A stretch of DNA of 40,086 nt from the NCBI RefSeq assembly GCF_001816125.1, contig NZ_MDZA01000266.1, positions 1-40,086 on the forward strand. The letters run 5' to 3'. Both the position numbers and the translations under genes were made by a program. The notes under the pieces were generated by a model. It was not told the DNA's origin. It saw nothing but the letters and a program-made list of their open reading frames with translations, and searched no databases. Source of the stretch: Hymenobacter coccineus (GTDB taxonomy: Bacteria > Bacteroidota > Bacteroidia > Cytophagales > Hymenobacteraceae). The number at the start of each line of letters is the position of its first letter. Position 1 is the first letter of the stretch. This document shows positions 27,062 through 37,924 of the stretch, piece by piece.

Positions 27062-28065
27062 TCAGGCCAGCATTAGGGCCCCATCGGCCTCGTAGGCCAG
27101 GCCGAAGGGCTCGTCTTTGATGATGAGGATGCCGTCGAGGTCGTGTACGTCGGCCAGGGCGCTGATTTGCAGGGCGGCGGCGATGCCCAGGCTGGTTTCG
27201 ACCATGCAGCCCAGCATGGGGCGCAGGCCGTGGGCGCGGGTGCGGCGCAGCAGCTCAATGCCGCGCCGGAAGCCACCGGCCTTCATCAGTTTCACGTTCA
27301 CGCCGTGGAACTGCCGGGCAATTTCCTCGAAGTCCGCCGTGTCCGTCACCGACTCGTCGGCCAGCAGCGGCACGCCGGCCCGGGGGCGCAGGTAGCGGTA
27401 GTCGGCGGCGCAGGCGGCGGGCAGGGGCTGCTCCAGCAGGGCCATTTGCAGACCGGGCACGGCGCGGCTTTGCTCGATAAACTGCAACAGGCCGTCGGCA
27501 TCGGCCCAGGCCTCGTTGCCATCCACGAGCAGCGGGTGGCCGGGCAGCACCCGGGCCACCTCGCGCAGCAGGTCGAGGCCCACGGCGGCGTCCACCTTCA
27601 CCTTCAGCAGCTTAAAGCGCGCCGCCCGCTGCGCCGCCAGGAACGCGGCCACTTCGCCGGGCGGCATAATGGGCAGCGTGAAGGCGGTGGGCGTGGCGGC
27701 GGCCGGCGGCGGCACGCCCAGCCACTGCCACACTGGCTGCCGGCGCGGCCAGCCAGCCACTGCACCAGCGCCGCCTCCAGGGCAAAGCTGAGGGCCTGGG
27801 CCACGGGGTGGGCCCCCAGCAAAGCGTCCAAGTCGTCCAGCGTTTCCACGCGCGCCAACCCGGCCGCTTGCAGGGCCCCAAACTGCTCGGCCAGCAGCGC
27901 TGGCGACTCGGCGTAGCGCACGTTGGGCGCGGCCTCGCCCCGGCCGGTGTGGCCGTGGCCGGCCACCTGCACCACCAGGTTGGTTTTGGCGGCGGAGGCG
28001 TTGCGGGAGATTTTCCAGACGAAGCGCAGCGGCAGGTCGAGGGCGGTGAGGGTCCAGGTGGGCAT
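27062..28065 (-). CDS. enolase-superfamily dipeptide epimerase (L-Ala-D/L-Glu type), one frameshift
   Basis: Two frames give one 334-residue muconate-lactonizing-subgroup enzyme. The N-terminal capping domain starts MPTWTLTALDLPLRFVW, with NVRYAESPALL. After the shift near 27740 (one missing G restores LAGRAGQPVWQWLGV) comes the barrel: FKLLKVKVDA (catalytic Lys), LLVDGNEAW (Asp), LLEQPLPA (Glu), PLLADESV (Asp), VNVKLMKAGG (Lys), GCMVETSLGIAAAL and DLDG. These fit L-Ala-D/L-Glu epimerases, which recycle cell-wall peptides, but other dipeptides are possible. Length and motifs are complete apart from the shift. Confidence 0.85.
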
Positions 28066-28185
28066 GGGTAGGGCAAGAGGCGCGGGCGGCCGGCCCTAAG
28101 ATGCGGCAAAAATGGCACCAAGTGCGGCGTTGGGGCCCTGGTGGGGGCGCGGTGGGCGGGCACACCGGGCCGGGGCCCCGGCCCT

Positions 28186-28193
28186 TACCTTTG
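28186..28193 (+). promoter_or_regulatory. -7 promoter box of the symporter gene
   Basis: TACCTTTG matches the consensus exactly, 49 bases before the ATG at 28243. Confidence 0.4.
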
Positions 28194-28242
28194 CCCGGCC
28201 CGCATTTTCTTCACCTGGGCCACATCTATTATTCCGTTGCCC

Positions 28243-29653
28243 ATGAAGCTCTCGCGCGCGGCCGTCGCGGCCCTGGTTTTGCTACTGCTGGCCGTTTTGC
28301 TCACCGTTTTGGCCCAAACCGGGCAGCTGGCCTGCCGGCCGCCGTGCCCGTGGCCGCCCGCTGGGCCGCGCTGGGGCCCTGGCGCTGGCCGTGGCCCCGC
28401 GCCGCTCGCTCACGCTCTGGATTGTGCTGAGTATGCTGGTGGGCATTGAAATCGGGCACGATGCCCCCGCCGTGGCCCTGCCCCTCAAGGTGCTGAGCGA
28501 CGCCTTTCTGCGGCTCGTGAAAACCATCATCGCCCCGCTGGTATTTGCCACGCTGGTGGTGGGAATTGCCGGCCACGCCAATCTCAAGCAGGTGGGCCGC
28601 ATGGGGCTCAAAGCCTTGGTTTACTTTGAGGTAGTGACCACCTTCGCCCTGTTCATCGGGCTGGCGGCCATCAACTTTACCAAGGCCGGGGTGGGCATTA
28701 AGAACACCGTTATTGCCGAGAAAGCCGACGTAATTGCCGCCGCGGCGCCCCAAACCGCAGCCGACATCATCCTGCACATCTTCCCCGAAAACATTGCTAA
28801 ATCGGTGGCCGAGGGCCAGGTGTTGCAAGTGGTGGTGTTCGCCATTCTCTTCGCCATCGGCTTGGCCCTCACCCCCGAAAAGCCCCGCCGCCTGATGCTC
28901 GACATGTGCGAAAGCCTGTCGGAGGTGATGTTCAAGTTCACCAACGTGGTGATGTTTTTTGCGCCCCTGGGCGTGGGCGGCGCCATGGCCTACACGGTGG
29001 CCAAAATGGGCTTTGGGCCCCTGCTCAACGCGTTTCAGCTGCTGCTCACCCTCTACGGGGCCCTTATTGGCTTCGTGCTGCTGGTGCTGCTGCCGGTGGC
29101 GCTGCTCATGCGCATTCCGTTGCGGCGCTTCGTGGCGGCGGTGGCCGAGCCGGTGAGCATCGCCTTCGCCACCACCAGCAGCGAGGCCGCCCTGCCCCGC
29201 GCGATGGAGGCCATGGAAAGCATCGGCGTGCCGCGCCGCATCGTGGCCTTCGTGATGCCCACGGGTTACTCCTTCAACCTCGACGGCACCACGCTCTACC
29301 TCTCGCTGGCGTCCGTATTTGTGGCCCAGGCGGCGGGCGTCAACCTCTCGTTTGGCGACCAGATGCTGCTGGTGTTCACCCTCATGCTCACCAGCAAGGG
29401 CGTGGCCGGGGTGCCGCGCGCCTCGCTCGTGATTCTGTTGGCCACACTGCCTTCGTTCAATTTGCCGGCCTGGCCGGTGTTCATCATCCTGGGCATCGAC
29501 GCGCTGATGGACATGGCCCGCACCGCCGTGAACGTGCTCGGCAACTGCCTGGCCTCAGCCGTGGTGGCCCGTTGGGAAGGCGAGTTCATCGACGATTACC
29601 AGGGGCCCGACCCGGCCGCGCTGCCCGAGCCGCTGGTGGCCACGGGCCATTAA
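28243..29653 (+). CDS. dicarboxylate/amino acid:cation symporter (DctA/GltP family), two frameshifts
   Basis: Three frames give one 470-residue inner-membrane carrier of the DAACS family. The first helix (AALVLLLLAVLLTVLA) is in frame one, a short piece (PAAVPVAARWAALGP) in another, and the body, from SLTLWIVLSMLVGIEIG onward, in a third. Adding one C near 28333 and one in the GGGGCCC at 28374 gives a smooth sequence. The body holds the serine-rich TTSSEAALPRAMEAME, GYSFNLDGTTLY and DMARTAVNVLGNCLA motifs that bind substrate and sodium. It imports C4-dicarboxylates or acidic amino acids with H+ or Na+; which one is not visible. Confidence 0.88.
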
Positions 29654-29804
29654 GCCCTCAGAATTTCACCTTTCCGTTATGACCGGCTTTTCCCGGCAAA
29701 TTGCTACCTTGGGCCATACCAGGCCCTAAAACCCATTTCTGTGCGTTTTAGGCATTTTTATCTAACAATTATCCATTGAATTTTTAATTATTAGCACGGG
29801 TGGC

Positions 29805-30458
29805 ATGAAAATAAATTTGCACTATATCTATATAATCTTAGCAATTATCATTTTGGGTATTACCGGCTGCAAGTCAGCCAAGGTGCCGCTGGCGGCCACG
29901 CCCTTTGCCCCTTTGCGCGAGCGCCTGCCCCCACTCGAAACCGCCGCCGACCCGGGGCCCCTGGGCCTCAGCGATGGCATCCTGCCCGAAGATCCGCTGC
30001 GCCTGCTCACCAACGAGTTGCAGCGCAACTTGGTCGAACCCACCGACTCGGCCACTTACGGCTACGTGCGCCTGGTGATTACCCAGGCCGCCGAGCGCCG
30101 CCTCCACCGCGGCCTCCAGGCCCTGCAAATGACCCTGCTGCTCACCCCCACCTTCCTGGGCGTGCCGCTGGAAACGTACCAGACCGACCTGACGGCCGAA
30201 TTGCAGATATCCGACGCCCAGGGCAACTTGCTGGGCACCTACGCCGGCAAGGGCCGCGGCCGGGCCCGGGTGGCCATGTACCACGGCTACGCCCAGAAAA
30301 ACGCCCCCCGCCTGGCCGACGTGCTGGCCCTGCGCGATGCCCTGGCCCACATCCGGCCCCAGCTCGACACGGCCGCCACCCGGCTCCGGCCGCTGCTGCT
30401 GGCCCATCCCGTGGATAACCCCACGCTGCCCACCACCGCGGCGCGCGGCCGCCGCTAG
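29805..30458 (+). CDS. putative lipoprotein
   Basis: A 217-residue protein with an isoleucine-rich signal (YIYIILAIIILGITGCKS) and lipobox ITGC at about residue 22. The mature part has TPFAPLRERLPPLE, then a region with YGYVRLVITQAAERRLHRG and TFLGVPLETYQTDLTAELQI, which reads like an alternating strand/helix domain seen in unnamed Bacteroidota lipoproteins. Function unknown. The 5' end is AT-rich, as is the 150-bp gap before it, while the rest is GC-rich. The next gene follows by 23 bases but has its own promoter box. Confidence 0.75.
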   Translation: MKINLHYIYIILAIIILGITGCKSAKVPLAATPFAPLRERLPPLETAADPGPLGLSDGILPEDPLRLLTNELQRNLVEPTDSATYGYVRLVITQAAERRLHRGLQALQMTLLLTPTFLGVPLETYQTDLTAELQISDAQGNLLGTYAGKGRGRARVAMYHGYAQKNAPRLADVLALRDALAHIRPQLDTAATRLRPLLLAHPVDNPTLPTTAARGRR

Positions 30459-30469
30459 GGGCCCCGGCG

Positions 30470-30477
30470 TATCTTTG
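30470..30477 (+). promoter_or_regulatory. -7 promoter box of the lipoprotein gene at 30482
   Basis: TATCTTTG matches exactly, then GGGC and the ATG at 30482, the same four-base spacing as at fabG, marC and clpS. Confidence 0.5.
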
Positions 30478-30481
30478 GGGC

Positions 30482-31129
30482 ATGGCTGGGATGTTCCGAT
30501 TAATTGCTTTGCTGGGGGTGGCCGGCGCGCTGGCCGGTTGCTGCGCCAACAACGTGTGCGACTGCGACGACGCGCGGGCCGACGCCTTTTACTTTAAGTT
30601 TGACACCGGCCCGGGCGGCTTCGTGCCCGAAACCGAGCTGGATACTGTGGTGCTCAAGCGCTACACCTTGCAACTGGACGACAAGGGTCTGCCTGCCCGT
30701 ATCAAGACCCACCTGCCTACCTACACGGCCTACGCCGACTCGCTCGACAACGCGGGCACGTTCGATCAGGTGAACGTAGTGCGATATATACCGACCACCG
30801 CGACGCCCTTGCGCCCCCGGGTCAGCACCGACACGGTGCTTATCAACAACAACGCGCCATTCACGCAGGCCGGGCCGCGCAAGCTCAGCACTTATTTGTA
30901 CCGCATTGAGGTGCGCCGGGCCCCCGGACAGCTGCTGCACAACGACCCGCGCCGTTACGAGCTGAACAAGATTACGCTGGCCGGCGAGTTTTACGGTACT
31001 GGCTGCTGCACTTGCTACCGCAACGTTTCAAAAACGGGCATCCTAACCAATTTGGGCAAAGCAAATAGCGATACGCCTTACACCGTCACCGAAACCGACC
31101 AGGTAGTTCCCATTCCCATCACCAAGTAA
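30482..31129 (+). CDS. cysteine-rich putative lipoprotein
   Basis: A 215-residue protein with a lipoprotein signal (LIALLGVAGALAGCC, lipobox LAGC near residue 19) followed by a short cysteine-rich stretch (CANNVCDCDDARAD). The mature domain has YFKFDTGPGGFVPETELDTV and a later CCTCYRNVSKTGILTN near the end; these cysteines may form disulfides after export. I recognise no family. It probably sits in the outer membrane. It has its own promoter box, so it need not be co-transcribed with the lipoprotein gene before it. Confidence 0.72.
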   Translation: MAGMFRLIALLGVAGALAGCCANNVCDCDDARADAFYFKFDTGPGGFVPETELDTVVLKRYTLQLDDKGLPARIKTHLPTYTAYADSLDNAGTFDQVNVVRYIPTTATPLRPRVSTDTVLINNNAPFTQAGPRKLSTYLYRIEVRRAPGQLLHNDPRRYELNKITLAGEFYGTGCCTCYRNVSKTGILTNLGKANSDTPYTVTETDQVVPIPITK

Positions 31130-31200
31130 GGGCCGCCCCGCCGGAGCCCCGCCGCTACCTAGGGGCCCTGCTACCGCCGTTTTTCGTTTTTCCAACCGCC

Positions 31201-33576
31201 ATGTCCGTTTCTGCTGTTGATGCCGCTGCGGCAGCCCCTGTCGTAACCGGGGCCGCGCCGGAGAGCTCCGGCCCGGGGCCCTCGGTATTTCCGTTTGCCA
31301 CGGCCCTCAGCCTGGAGCCGCTGCTGGATTACTGGCGCGCCCGCGAAAACGACGCCAACCCGGGCCTGGCGCTGCTGGCCCGCGCCATTGCCCGGCAGGC
31401 GGCGCGCACGCCCGCGCTACGGGGCCCCCTGCCCAACCCGGCCGTGCTCGACGACGCGCGCGACCTGCTGGAAACGATGATGCTGGCCGTTTTCCCAACG
31501 GCGGCCACGGGCACCACCATGAGCGGGGCCATTTCGCCGCTGGGGCGCACGAGCTTTTACTACACGCCACGCTTTGCCGAGGTGCTGCTCAATAAGGAAC
31601 GCGTCATCAAGCAGCCCCTGAACCTCAACCTGGCGGAAACGGAGGTGTACATGGCCCGCATGGCCTATCAGCTGGTGCTGCACCGCGTGTACGGCGTGGA
31701 GTTGCCGGCGGCGGGGGCCATCATCTTCACGGTGCCCGATTACAAAATTGGCCTCTACCGCCACTACGGGGTCAGCATCGACTCGTCGTTTATACAGGTG
31801 CGGGTGGTGGGCGAGGCCCCCGTGCTCACCCCAGCGCAGTGCGAGCAGCTGGGCCACCAGCGCCACAATTTGGCCGTGTGGCGCGAGCTGCTGCCGCCCG
31901 AGCACTTCGCCCTCGAAGGCTTCAACGTGCTGCAATTGGTGGACGTGACGGACCAGGAGGTGCTTTCGGAGCTAAAATATGACCTGCTGGAGCGCGACGT
32001 GCTCCAAGCCTCCGACCGCCTCGAGCAGATTCAGGAGAAGCTGCGGGTGCTGTTTGCACGGCCGGCCTTGCAGCTCGGCATTGCGGCTTACGACGAGAAA
32101 AAGAAGGATTTTGTGGACTTCGGGCGCAAAATCAACCACAGCTTCCTCACCAAGCAGGTGCAGCACAACCGGGCCGACAGCGGCTTCCGGCAGATTTACG
32201 AGCGGCTGCTACGCGAACGCCGCCCGCTGGTGCTCTCCGACGTGGCGCAGGCCGACATTCCGGACGACCTGCGGGCCCAGATTCTAGAGCTGGGCATCCA
32301 CTCAGCCATCCTGGCGCTACTGCCCTACGGCGGCGACACGGTGGGCTTGCTCGAAATCGGCTCGCCCACCGCGGGCGACCTGGATGATTTTGACTTAGAG
32401 AAGGTTGCGCAGTTTGTGCCGCTGTTTGCCGTGGCCGTGAAGCGCAACGCCGAGGATTTGCAAACCCGCATCCAGGCCGTGATGCAGGAGCGGTTTACGC
32501 CCATCCACCCCACCATGGAGTGGCGCTTCACCGACGCGGCCCGCCGCCTACTGGCCAGACAAGACGAGGGCGAGCGCGGGGCCGAAATGGAGCCCATTGT
32601 GTTTGCCGACGTGTACCCGCTGCACGGCTCCTGCGACATCCGCGGCAGCAGCACGGCCCGCAACGAAGCCATCGAGGCCGACCTCATCGAGCACCTCACC
32701 CTGGCCAACCGGGTGCTGAAAAAAGCGTCGGACTACCGGCAGCTGCCCATCCTCGACGAGCTGAAATTTTACGTCAACAAGAACCTGCGCCGCCTGCGCC
32801 AGGGCATTATCAGCGGCGACGAACTGAGCATCTACGAGTCGCTGCGCCAGGAAATAGAGCCGCTGTTTGAGTACCTGGCCCAGCACACGCCCGAACTGCG
32901 GCCGGTCATCACCGCCTACTGGGCCAACATCGACCCGCGCCTGGGCATTCTCTACAAGCGCCGGCAGGCATTCGAGCAGAGCGTGACGGCCATCAACGAC
33001 GCGGTGAGCAACTACCTCGACGACGAGGAAGCCAAGGCCCAGGCCATGTTCCCGCACTACTTCCAGCGCTTCCGCACCGACGGCGTGGAGTACAACATTT
33101 ACGTGGGCGAGGCCCTGGTGCAGGACAAGCCCTTCGACCTGGTGTTTCTTAAGAACCTGCGGCTGTGGCAGTTGCTGACGATGGTGGAAATCACGCGGCT
33201 CACCCACGCCCTGGTGGCCACGCTGCCCGTACCGCTCGAAACCACCCAGCTCATCTACATCCACGGCCAGCCGCTGAGCATCCGCTTCCGGCAGGACGAG
33301 CGCCAGTTCGACGTAGACGGGGCCTACAACATCCGCTACGAAATCATCAAGAAACGCATCGACAAGGCCACCGTGCTCGGCACCGGCGAGCGCCTCACCC
33401 AGCCCGGCCGCCTGGCCCTGGTGTACGCCCAAACCCGCGAGGCCACCGAGTACCGCGAATACATCGACTACCTCCAGGACCGCGGCCTGCTGGAGCCCGG
33501 CGTGGAAGAGCTGGAACTGGAAGAGCTGCAAGGCGTGAAAGGCCTGCTAGCCCTGCGGGTGGCGGTGAAGCTGTGA
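31201..33576 (+). CDS. large GAF-domain-containing protein
   Basis: A 791-residue cytoplasmic protein without signal or membrane segments. The first 40 residues are Ala/Pro-rich. Residues about 280-420 look like a GAF domain (IQEKLRVLFARPALQLGIAA, RRPLVLSDVAQADI and SAILALLPYGGDTVGLLEIG, then FVPLFAVAVKRN), which usually binds a small molecule or pigment. The later half is helical, with DVYPLHGSCDIRGSSTARNE, a segment reminiscent of cyclase or phosphatase-linked sensor proteins. There is no kinase or HD motif that I can see. Related long GAF proteins occur in Bacteroidota with unknown role. The gene is alone. Confidence 0.78.
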   Translation: MSVSAVDAAAAAPVVTGAAPESSGPGPSVFPFATALSLEPLLDYWRARENDANPGLALLARAIARQAARTPALRGPLPNPAVLDDARDLLETMMLAVFPTAATGTTMSGAISPLGRTSFYYTPRFAEVLLNKERVIKQPLNLNLAETEVYMARMAYQLVLHRVYGVELPAAGAIIFTVPDYKIGLYRHYGVSIDSSFIQVRVVGEAPVLTPAQCEQLGHQRHNLAVWRELLPPEHFALEGFNVLQLVDVTDQEVLSELKYDLLERDVLQASDRLEQIQEKLRVLFARPALQLGIAAYDEKKKDFVDFGRKINHSFLTKQVQHNRADSGFRQIYERLLRERRPLVLSDVAQADIPDDLRAQILELGIHSAILALLPYGGDTVGLLEIGSPTAGDLDDFDLEKVAQFVPLFAVAVKRNAEDLQTRIQAVMQERFTPIHPTMEWRFTDAARRLLARQDEGERGAEMEPIVFADVYPLHGSCDIRGSSTARNEAIEADLIEHLTLANRVLKKASDYRQLPILDELKFYVNKNLRRLRQGIISGDELSIYESLRQEIEPLFEYLAQHTPELRPVITAYWANIDPRLGILYKRRQAFEQSVTAINDAVSNYLDDEEAKAQAMFPHYFQRFRTDGVEYNIYVGEALVQDKPFDLVFLKNLRLWQLLTMVEITRLTHALVATLPVPLETTQLIYIHGQPLSIRFRQDERQFDVDGAYNIRYEIIKKRIDKATVLGTGERLTQPGRLALVYAQTREATEYREYIDYLQDRGLLEPGVEELELEELQGVKGLLALRVAVKL

Positions 33577-33596
33577 GGATAAAATGCTAAGAATCT

Positions 33597-33735
33597 GTTT
33601 GAGTTAACCAAAACGCTCTTTAAGCGGTCATGCTGAGCGCAGCCGAAGCATCTCTCCCGCAGCAGTAATCAGTGATTAGCCAGCGGTAGAGATGCTTCGG
33701 CTGCGCTCAGCATGACCATTTTTATAAACTCAAAC
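33597..33735. repeat. long inverted repeat, 30-bp perfect arms (hairpin element A2)
   Basis: Inner arms at 33626-33655 and 33688-33717 are perfect, around a 32-nt loop. They share TCATGCTGAGC and GAAGCATCT with the hairpin at 6449-6539. Outer copies GTTTGAGTT (33597-33605) and AACTCAAAC (33727-33735) frame the element, as in a small MITE. It follows the GAF gene. Confidence 0.88.
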
Positions 33736-33793
33736 AACTTCTAAGCGGTCGAACCGCACCCTCGCGCACCGGAGCTCCGGCCATCCGCAACAA

Positions 33794-33821
33794 AAGAGCC
33801 TCCCCAGGTGGGGAGGCTCTT
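33794..33821 (-). terminator. Rho-independent terminator of the T9SS surface-protein gene
   Basis: A 12-bp stem (AAGAGCCTCCCC / GGGGAGGCTCTT) with a four-base loop; on the minus strand it ends in a TTTT run. It lies 40 bases after the stop at 33861. Confidence 0.85.
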
Positions 33822-33860
33822 GCCGGAAACAGCTCGAACAGTTGATGCGCCCACCAGCGG

Positions 33861-36800
33861 TTAGTCCTGTTTGAGCAGGCGCTTGGTAGTGAGCACCGAA
33901 TCGCCACTAACGGTCACTTGGTACGCGCCCGCCGGCAGCGCTTGCACGTTCAGCAAATGCGGCTGTCCCCCGGTCAGGTGCATTCGCAGTAGGGTACGGC
34001 CCATAAGGTCGCTCACCGTGACCGAATACGCGCTTTCCGGCAGCGCGCTTAAGTCCAGCGTAGCCGTCGCGCTGACCGGATTAGGGTACAACCAAATCGC
34101 CGCCGCTGATTTGTTTGCGCTAAAGGCTACGACCCGGACGGGGGAAAGAACCGCTACGCCGTCGGCATCTACCTGGCGAATACGATAATACAGGAGCAAC
34201 TGGCCAAGAAGGGCCACCCGCGGCTCCGTGAACTGGTACGAGTGTGGAGCGCTGGTAGAACCATGGCCTGGCACCGTTCCGATTTGCTCGAATGCTTTCG
34301 CGTCCACCGAGCGTTCAACCGCAAAGTGGTCGTTGTTGATTTCGGAGGCGGTGGACCAGTTCAGCACGGCACTGCCCCCCTGGGCTACTGCGGAGAAGGC
34401 CATCAGCTGCACCGGCAGGGGGTTGCTGGGGATGGTAAACGTAACCGGCTGGGTCGTGGTACCCCCCGTGACATCGGTCGTGGTGATGGTGCTCGTGTAC
34501 GTGCCGGACTTCAGCAGCAGCCGGTCCGCCACGTACACCTGTCCCATCGTCGGGTTCAAGGCAACGCCCGCCGGCATGGGGTTGCTGGCGGCGGCCAGCA
34601 CCGCCGTTTGAATGGCGCCGTTGCCGTCACTCGCCGTCGCCAGGCTTTGGCCGTTGGCATAGCCCTGGTCCGCCGTTCTAACCGGGGCCACGTTGTACAC
34701 GGCCTCCACTTCAGCGACCACGGTAACGGCAACGCTCTGCGTGGTGGCGTTGCCCCCCGCGTCGGTAGTCGTCACTTGGAAGGTGTAGGCGGCCGGGGCC
34801 ACCGCCCCCGTTGCCACCACCTGGCCATTGGTTTGCAGGCTCGTGTTGGGGGGCAAGGCGGTGCCATTGGCCAACACTGCATTGGTGATGCTGCCGTCGG
34901 CATCCGTCGCGGTGGCGAGTACCTTGCCGGCGATGGCCACTTCTTCGTTGTAAGAATTTGGCGACGAGTAAACGGCCGGGCAATCGGCCGTAATCGTGAT
35001 GCTGCCGTTGACGGAGCGCGAGCAGTTGGTGGGGGTGCGTAACGTCGGTGGCCAGGACCGAGTACGTGGTCGTGGCGGTAACGGGGCCCGTAGGCAAGCT
35101 GAGCGTGCCGCCAGTGCCGTCCACGGGGCTGCCAGCGTCGGTGTTCGTGTTGTTGTTGCGGAGTTGGTACCGCACTCCCGTTTGCGAGTTGCCGACGAGA
35201 ACGGTAGCGCTCGAATTGCGGCAAACCGTGGTAGGCGTCGCACTCAGCGCCAGCGAGTTGGCGGGCAGCGCGTACACCGTGATGGCGGGCTTCGCGGTGA
35301 GCACCTGCGTGCAGTTGGTGGCGCCCAGCGACAGGGCCTCGATGCGAATGACGACGCTGGCGGTGAGTGGAGAAGTAGGAATGGTAATCGCGCCACCGTT
35401 GCCGGTACGCGAAGTGCCGAGCGCCTGGCCGTTGGCGTCGTTGCGCAACGTATAGATGATTCCGTCCTGCGAGTTGTTGATGGTCACGGTGACGACGTCG
35501 TTCTCGCAGACCGGGTTCCGGTCCACCGTCACGCTATTGCCCGCGGTCAGCGTAGAGCAGCCCACGGTGACGGCGTTGGAGTTGGGACCGGCTGTTTTGC
35601 CGGATTCAGCGGCACTGGCCACCAGCACCCCGCCGGCGTAGAGGGCTGGGGCGCCCGTAGCGTTGCTGAGCGTCACGGTCCAGCTGGTGGTGCCGGTCGC
35701 CAGAGCCACGGTGCCGATGGCCGCGTCGTCTTCATACAGCGTAAGCACGGTGTTGGCCGGCGCCGCCGCGTTCAACGTGCCGGTCACCGTCGTGCCGCCT
35801 TCGCTGTAAGCGCCGGTGATGGTGGGCGTTACCGTAGTTGCGGCCTGCACCGTCACGGAGTTGGAGGCGGCGCTGCTGGGGTAGCCGGTCGGCTGCACGG
35901 TGGCCGTAATGACACTGCCAGTCGTGAGCACGGTCGAAGCCAACCCCGTGAGCGACCAGGTGCCGTTGGACTGGACGGTGGTGGTGCCAATCGAGGTGCC
36001 GGCCTTGGCGACAGTAATGGTCGAGCCGACGGCTTCGGCCGACGTGCCGCTCACGGCGGCCCCGCCCGCTACCAGGGGCCCACGCGCCACGGGGGCCGCC
36101 ACCGAGCGGTTCTCCACCACGGTTACCGTGTTGGAATTGCCCGAAAGCGAAGATGTATTGTTCACCGCGGCCCGCACGGTTAGCTTCTGGCCGGCGTTTA
36201 GGGTGAGCCCGCTGAAGGTGAAGGTGCGCCGGCGGCAGCGGTCACGGGTGCGTAGCTGGATTTAATCCCATCGATGTACAGAAAGACCGTTGCCCCGGCG
36301 GTCGCCGTGCCGCTGATGCTCGTCGTGGCCGCCGTCACCGGGCTGCTTGTGGTAATGGTCGGCGTCGCCGTGACCACCGTGCCGATGTTGAAGACGGCCC
36401 CCGCCGATTCGCAAGTGGTGCCGCTGAGCTTGATGCTGATGTAAAAAGAACCCGCCAGGTTCTGCTGGCCGTTCGTACACACGGCGCTCCCGGTCGAGCT
36501 GCCGCCCTTGGTGGTGAAGTAGTAGCCGCCATCCGTTGTGTTGGTCGGAATAGTGAAAGTATTGGCCGTCACATCCTTCGTGCCAGTCGTCGGCACCAAA
36601 CTACCGTCCGGGTAGCGCAGGTAGATAATGGCCCCGGCGTAGGCCGTGCCCAGCGCGTCGTAGATGCCCGAAGGGCTAGCGCAGAAGGCCGCTGTTTTGG
36701 GCACTACCGTCGCGCAGGCTACCGGGGCGGTGCCCACCACCTGCACGGTGTTGGAGTAGTCGGAGGCCACCTCCCCGGCGGCGGTGTTCTGCGCAGTGGC

Positions 36801-37924
36801 TTTCACCAGGTCGCCGGCCACAAGCAGCGTCGGGGCCAGGCCCGTCAACGTCCAGGTGCCCCCGCTTTGCACCGTTGCCGAGCCAATGGTGGAGGCTGTC
36901 GCGCCGCCGGCAGGTGTTCGGTACACCGTAATAGTCGAGCCGACGGCTTCGGCCGACGTGCCGCTGACCGCCGCCGCCCCCGCTTGCACGGGGCTGCTGA
37001 CGACCGGCACCTGCGAGCGGCTGGCAATGGCCGTGCTGGTGTTGGAGCTCGACTGGATGATACTCGGCTGCGTGGGCGGAAACTGCGCAACGACGTCGCT
37101 GAACGCCCGGTCGTAGTTGTAGCCGTACGCGGCATCGTCCACGCCGCCCAGGTCGGAAATGGTGGTGCTCTGCGTCAGGCTCTGGGGCGCGATGATGGTG
37201 TTGGCCGTCATCCGAATCGACGTGCTCAGCGTGAAGGCTGGGAAGTACTGCTGAATCACCGACAGCGGCATGTAAAAGTCATAGAACACGTCCGGGTCGT
37301 TGCAGGCCGTGGTCAGCGCCACTGCCTTCTGCGCGTAGTTGGCGTAGGGCAGCTCCACCAGCGAGCCGTTGGGGCCCGAACCATTGGGGTTGGCCGTCCC
37401 GTCGATGTTGTAGAGGCGCACCCCAAAGTTGGTCGCCAGCATTATTTCCATCTCGAAGCCGGGATTGCCCGCCACGGCGTTGGGGTCGGCATTGGGGCCC
37501 GTGAACCCGAACTTCCCGTCCGTGTCTATGCCGATGCTGTAGCCTTTGGCATTGGGCGCCGCGCCCCCCAGGCGGAAACGAAACAAAAAATTGTTGCTGG
37601 CGTCCACCGCGAACCCAACCGACCGGTACTGGCTGTTCAAGTCCACCATGTCCGTGAATTTGCAATCGGGGCCCGGGCCCAGGTCGCTGTTGGGCTCCGT
37701 GGCTATCTGGGGCAGCGACTTGTACAGAATTTCGCTTTGGGTGATGTCGTCGGTGGTGAACCCCGCCGTTGTCCGCGACACGTACCCGTCGCCGTTGGGG
37801 TCCAACACAGGTTTGCCCGTCCCCGCTGTTTTGAAAATAATGCCCGGCGTTTGGGCCCGCGCCGCCGGCAGTGCGCCCAGGAACGAAGCGGCCACCAGCC
37901 CCCTATTTGTACATATTTTCTCAT
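33861..37924 (-). CDS. T9SS-sorted surface protein with Ig-like repeats, three frameshifts
   Basis: Three frame changes separate four parts of one protein of about 1,355 residues. The ATG at 37924 gives MRKYVQIGG; one G added near 37905 continues it as LVAASFLGALPAARAQT, a perfect signal peptide. The N-terminal domain includes LDPNGDGYVSRTTAG and FYDFYMPLSVIQQYFPAF. Ig-like modules follow; two share AAVSGTSAEAVGSTITV and T-WTLTGLAPT/WSLTGLAST. Shifts lie near 36230 (one C missing) and 35035 (one base extra or two missing). The C-terminus (IWLYPNPVSATATLDLSAL to TTKRLLKQD) is a type A T9SS sorting domain, so the protein is exported through the T9SS and fixed to or released from the cell surface. 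Role may be adhesion. Confidence 0.82.

Noticed and set aside
34996..36183. Plus-strand open frame of 395 codons across the surface-protein gene
   Set aside because: It is antisense to the Ig-like repeats, with an Arg/Gly/His-rich composition typical of shadow frames.
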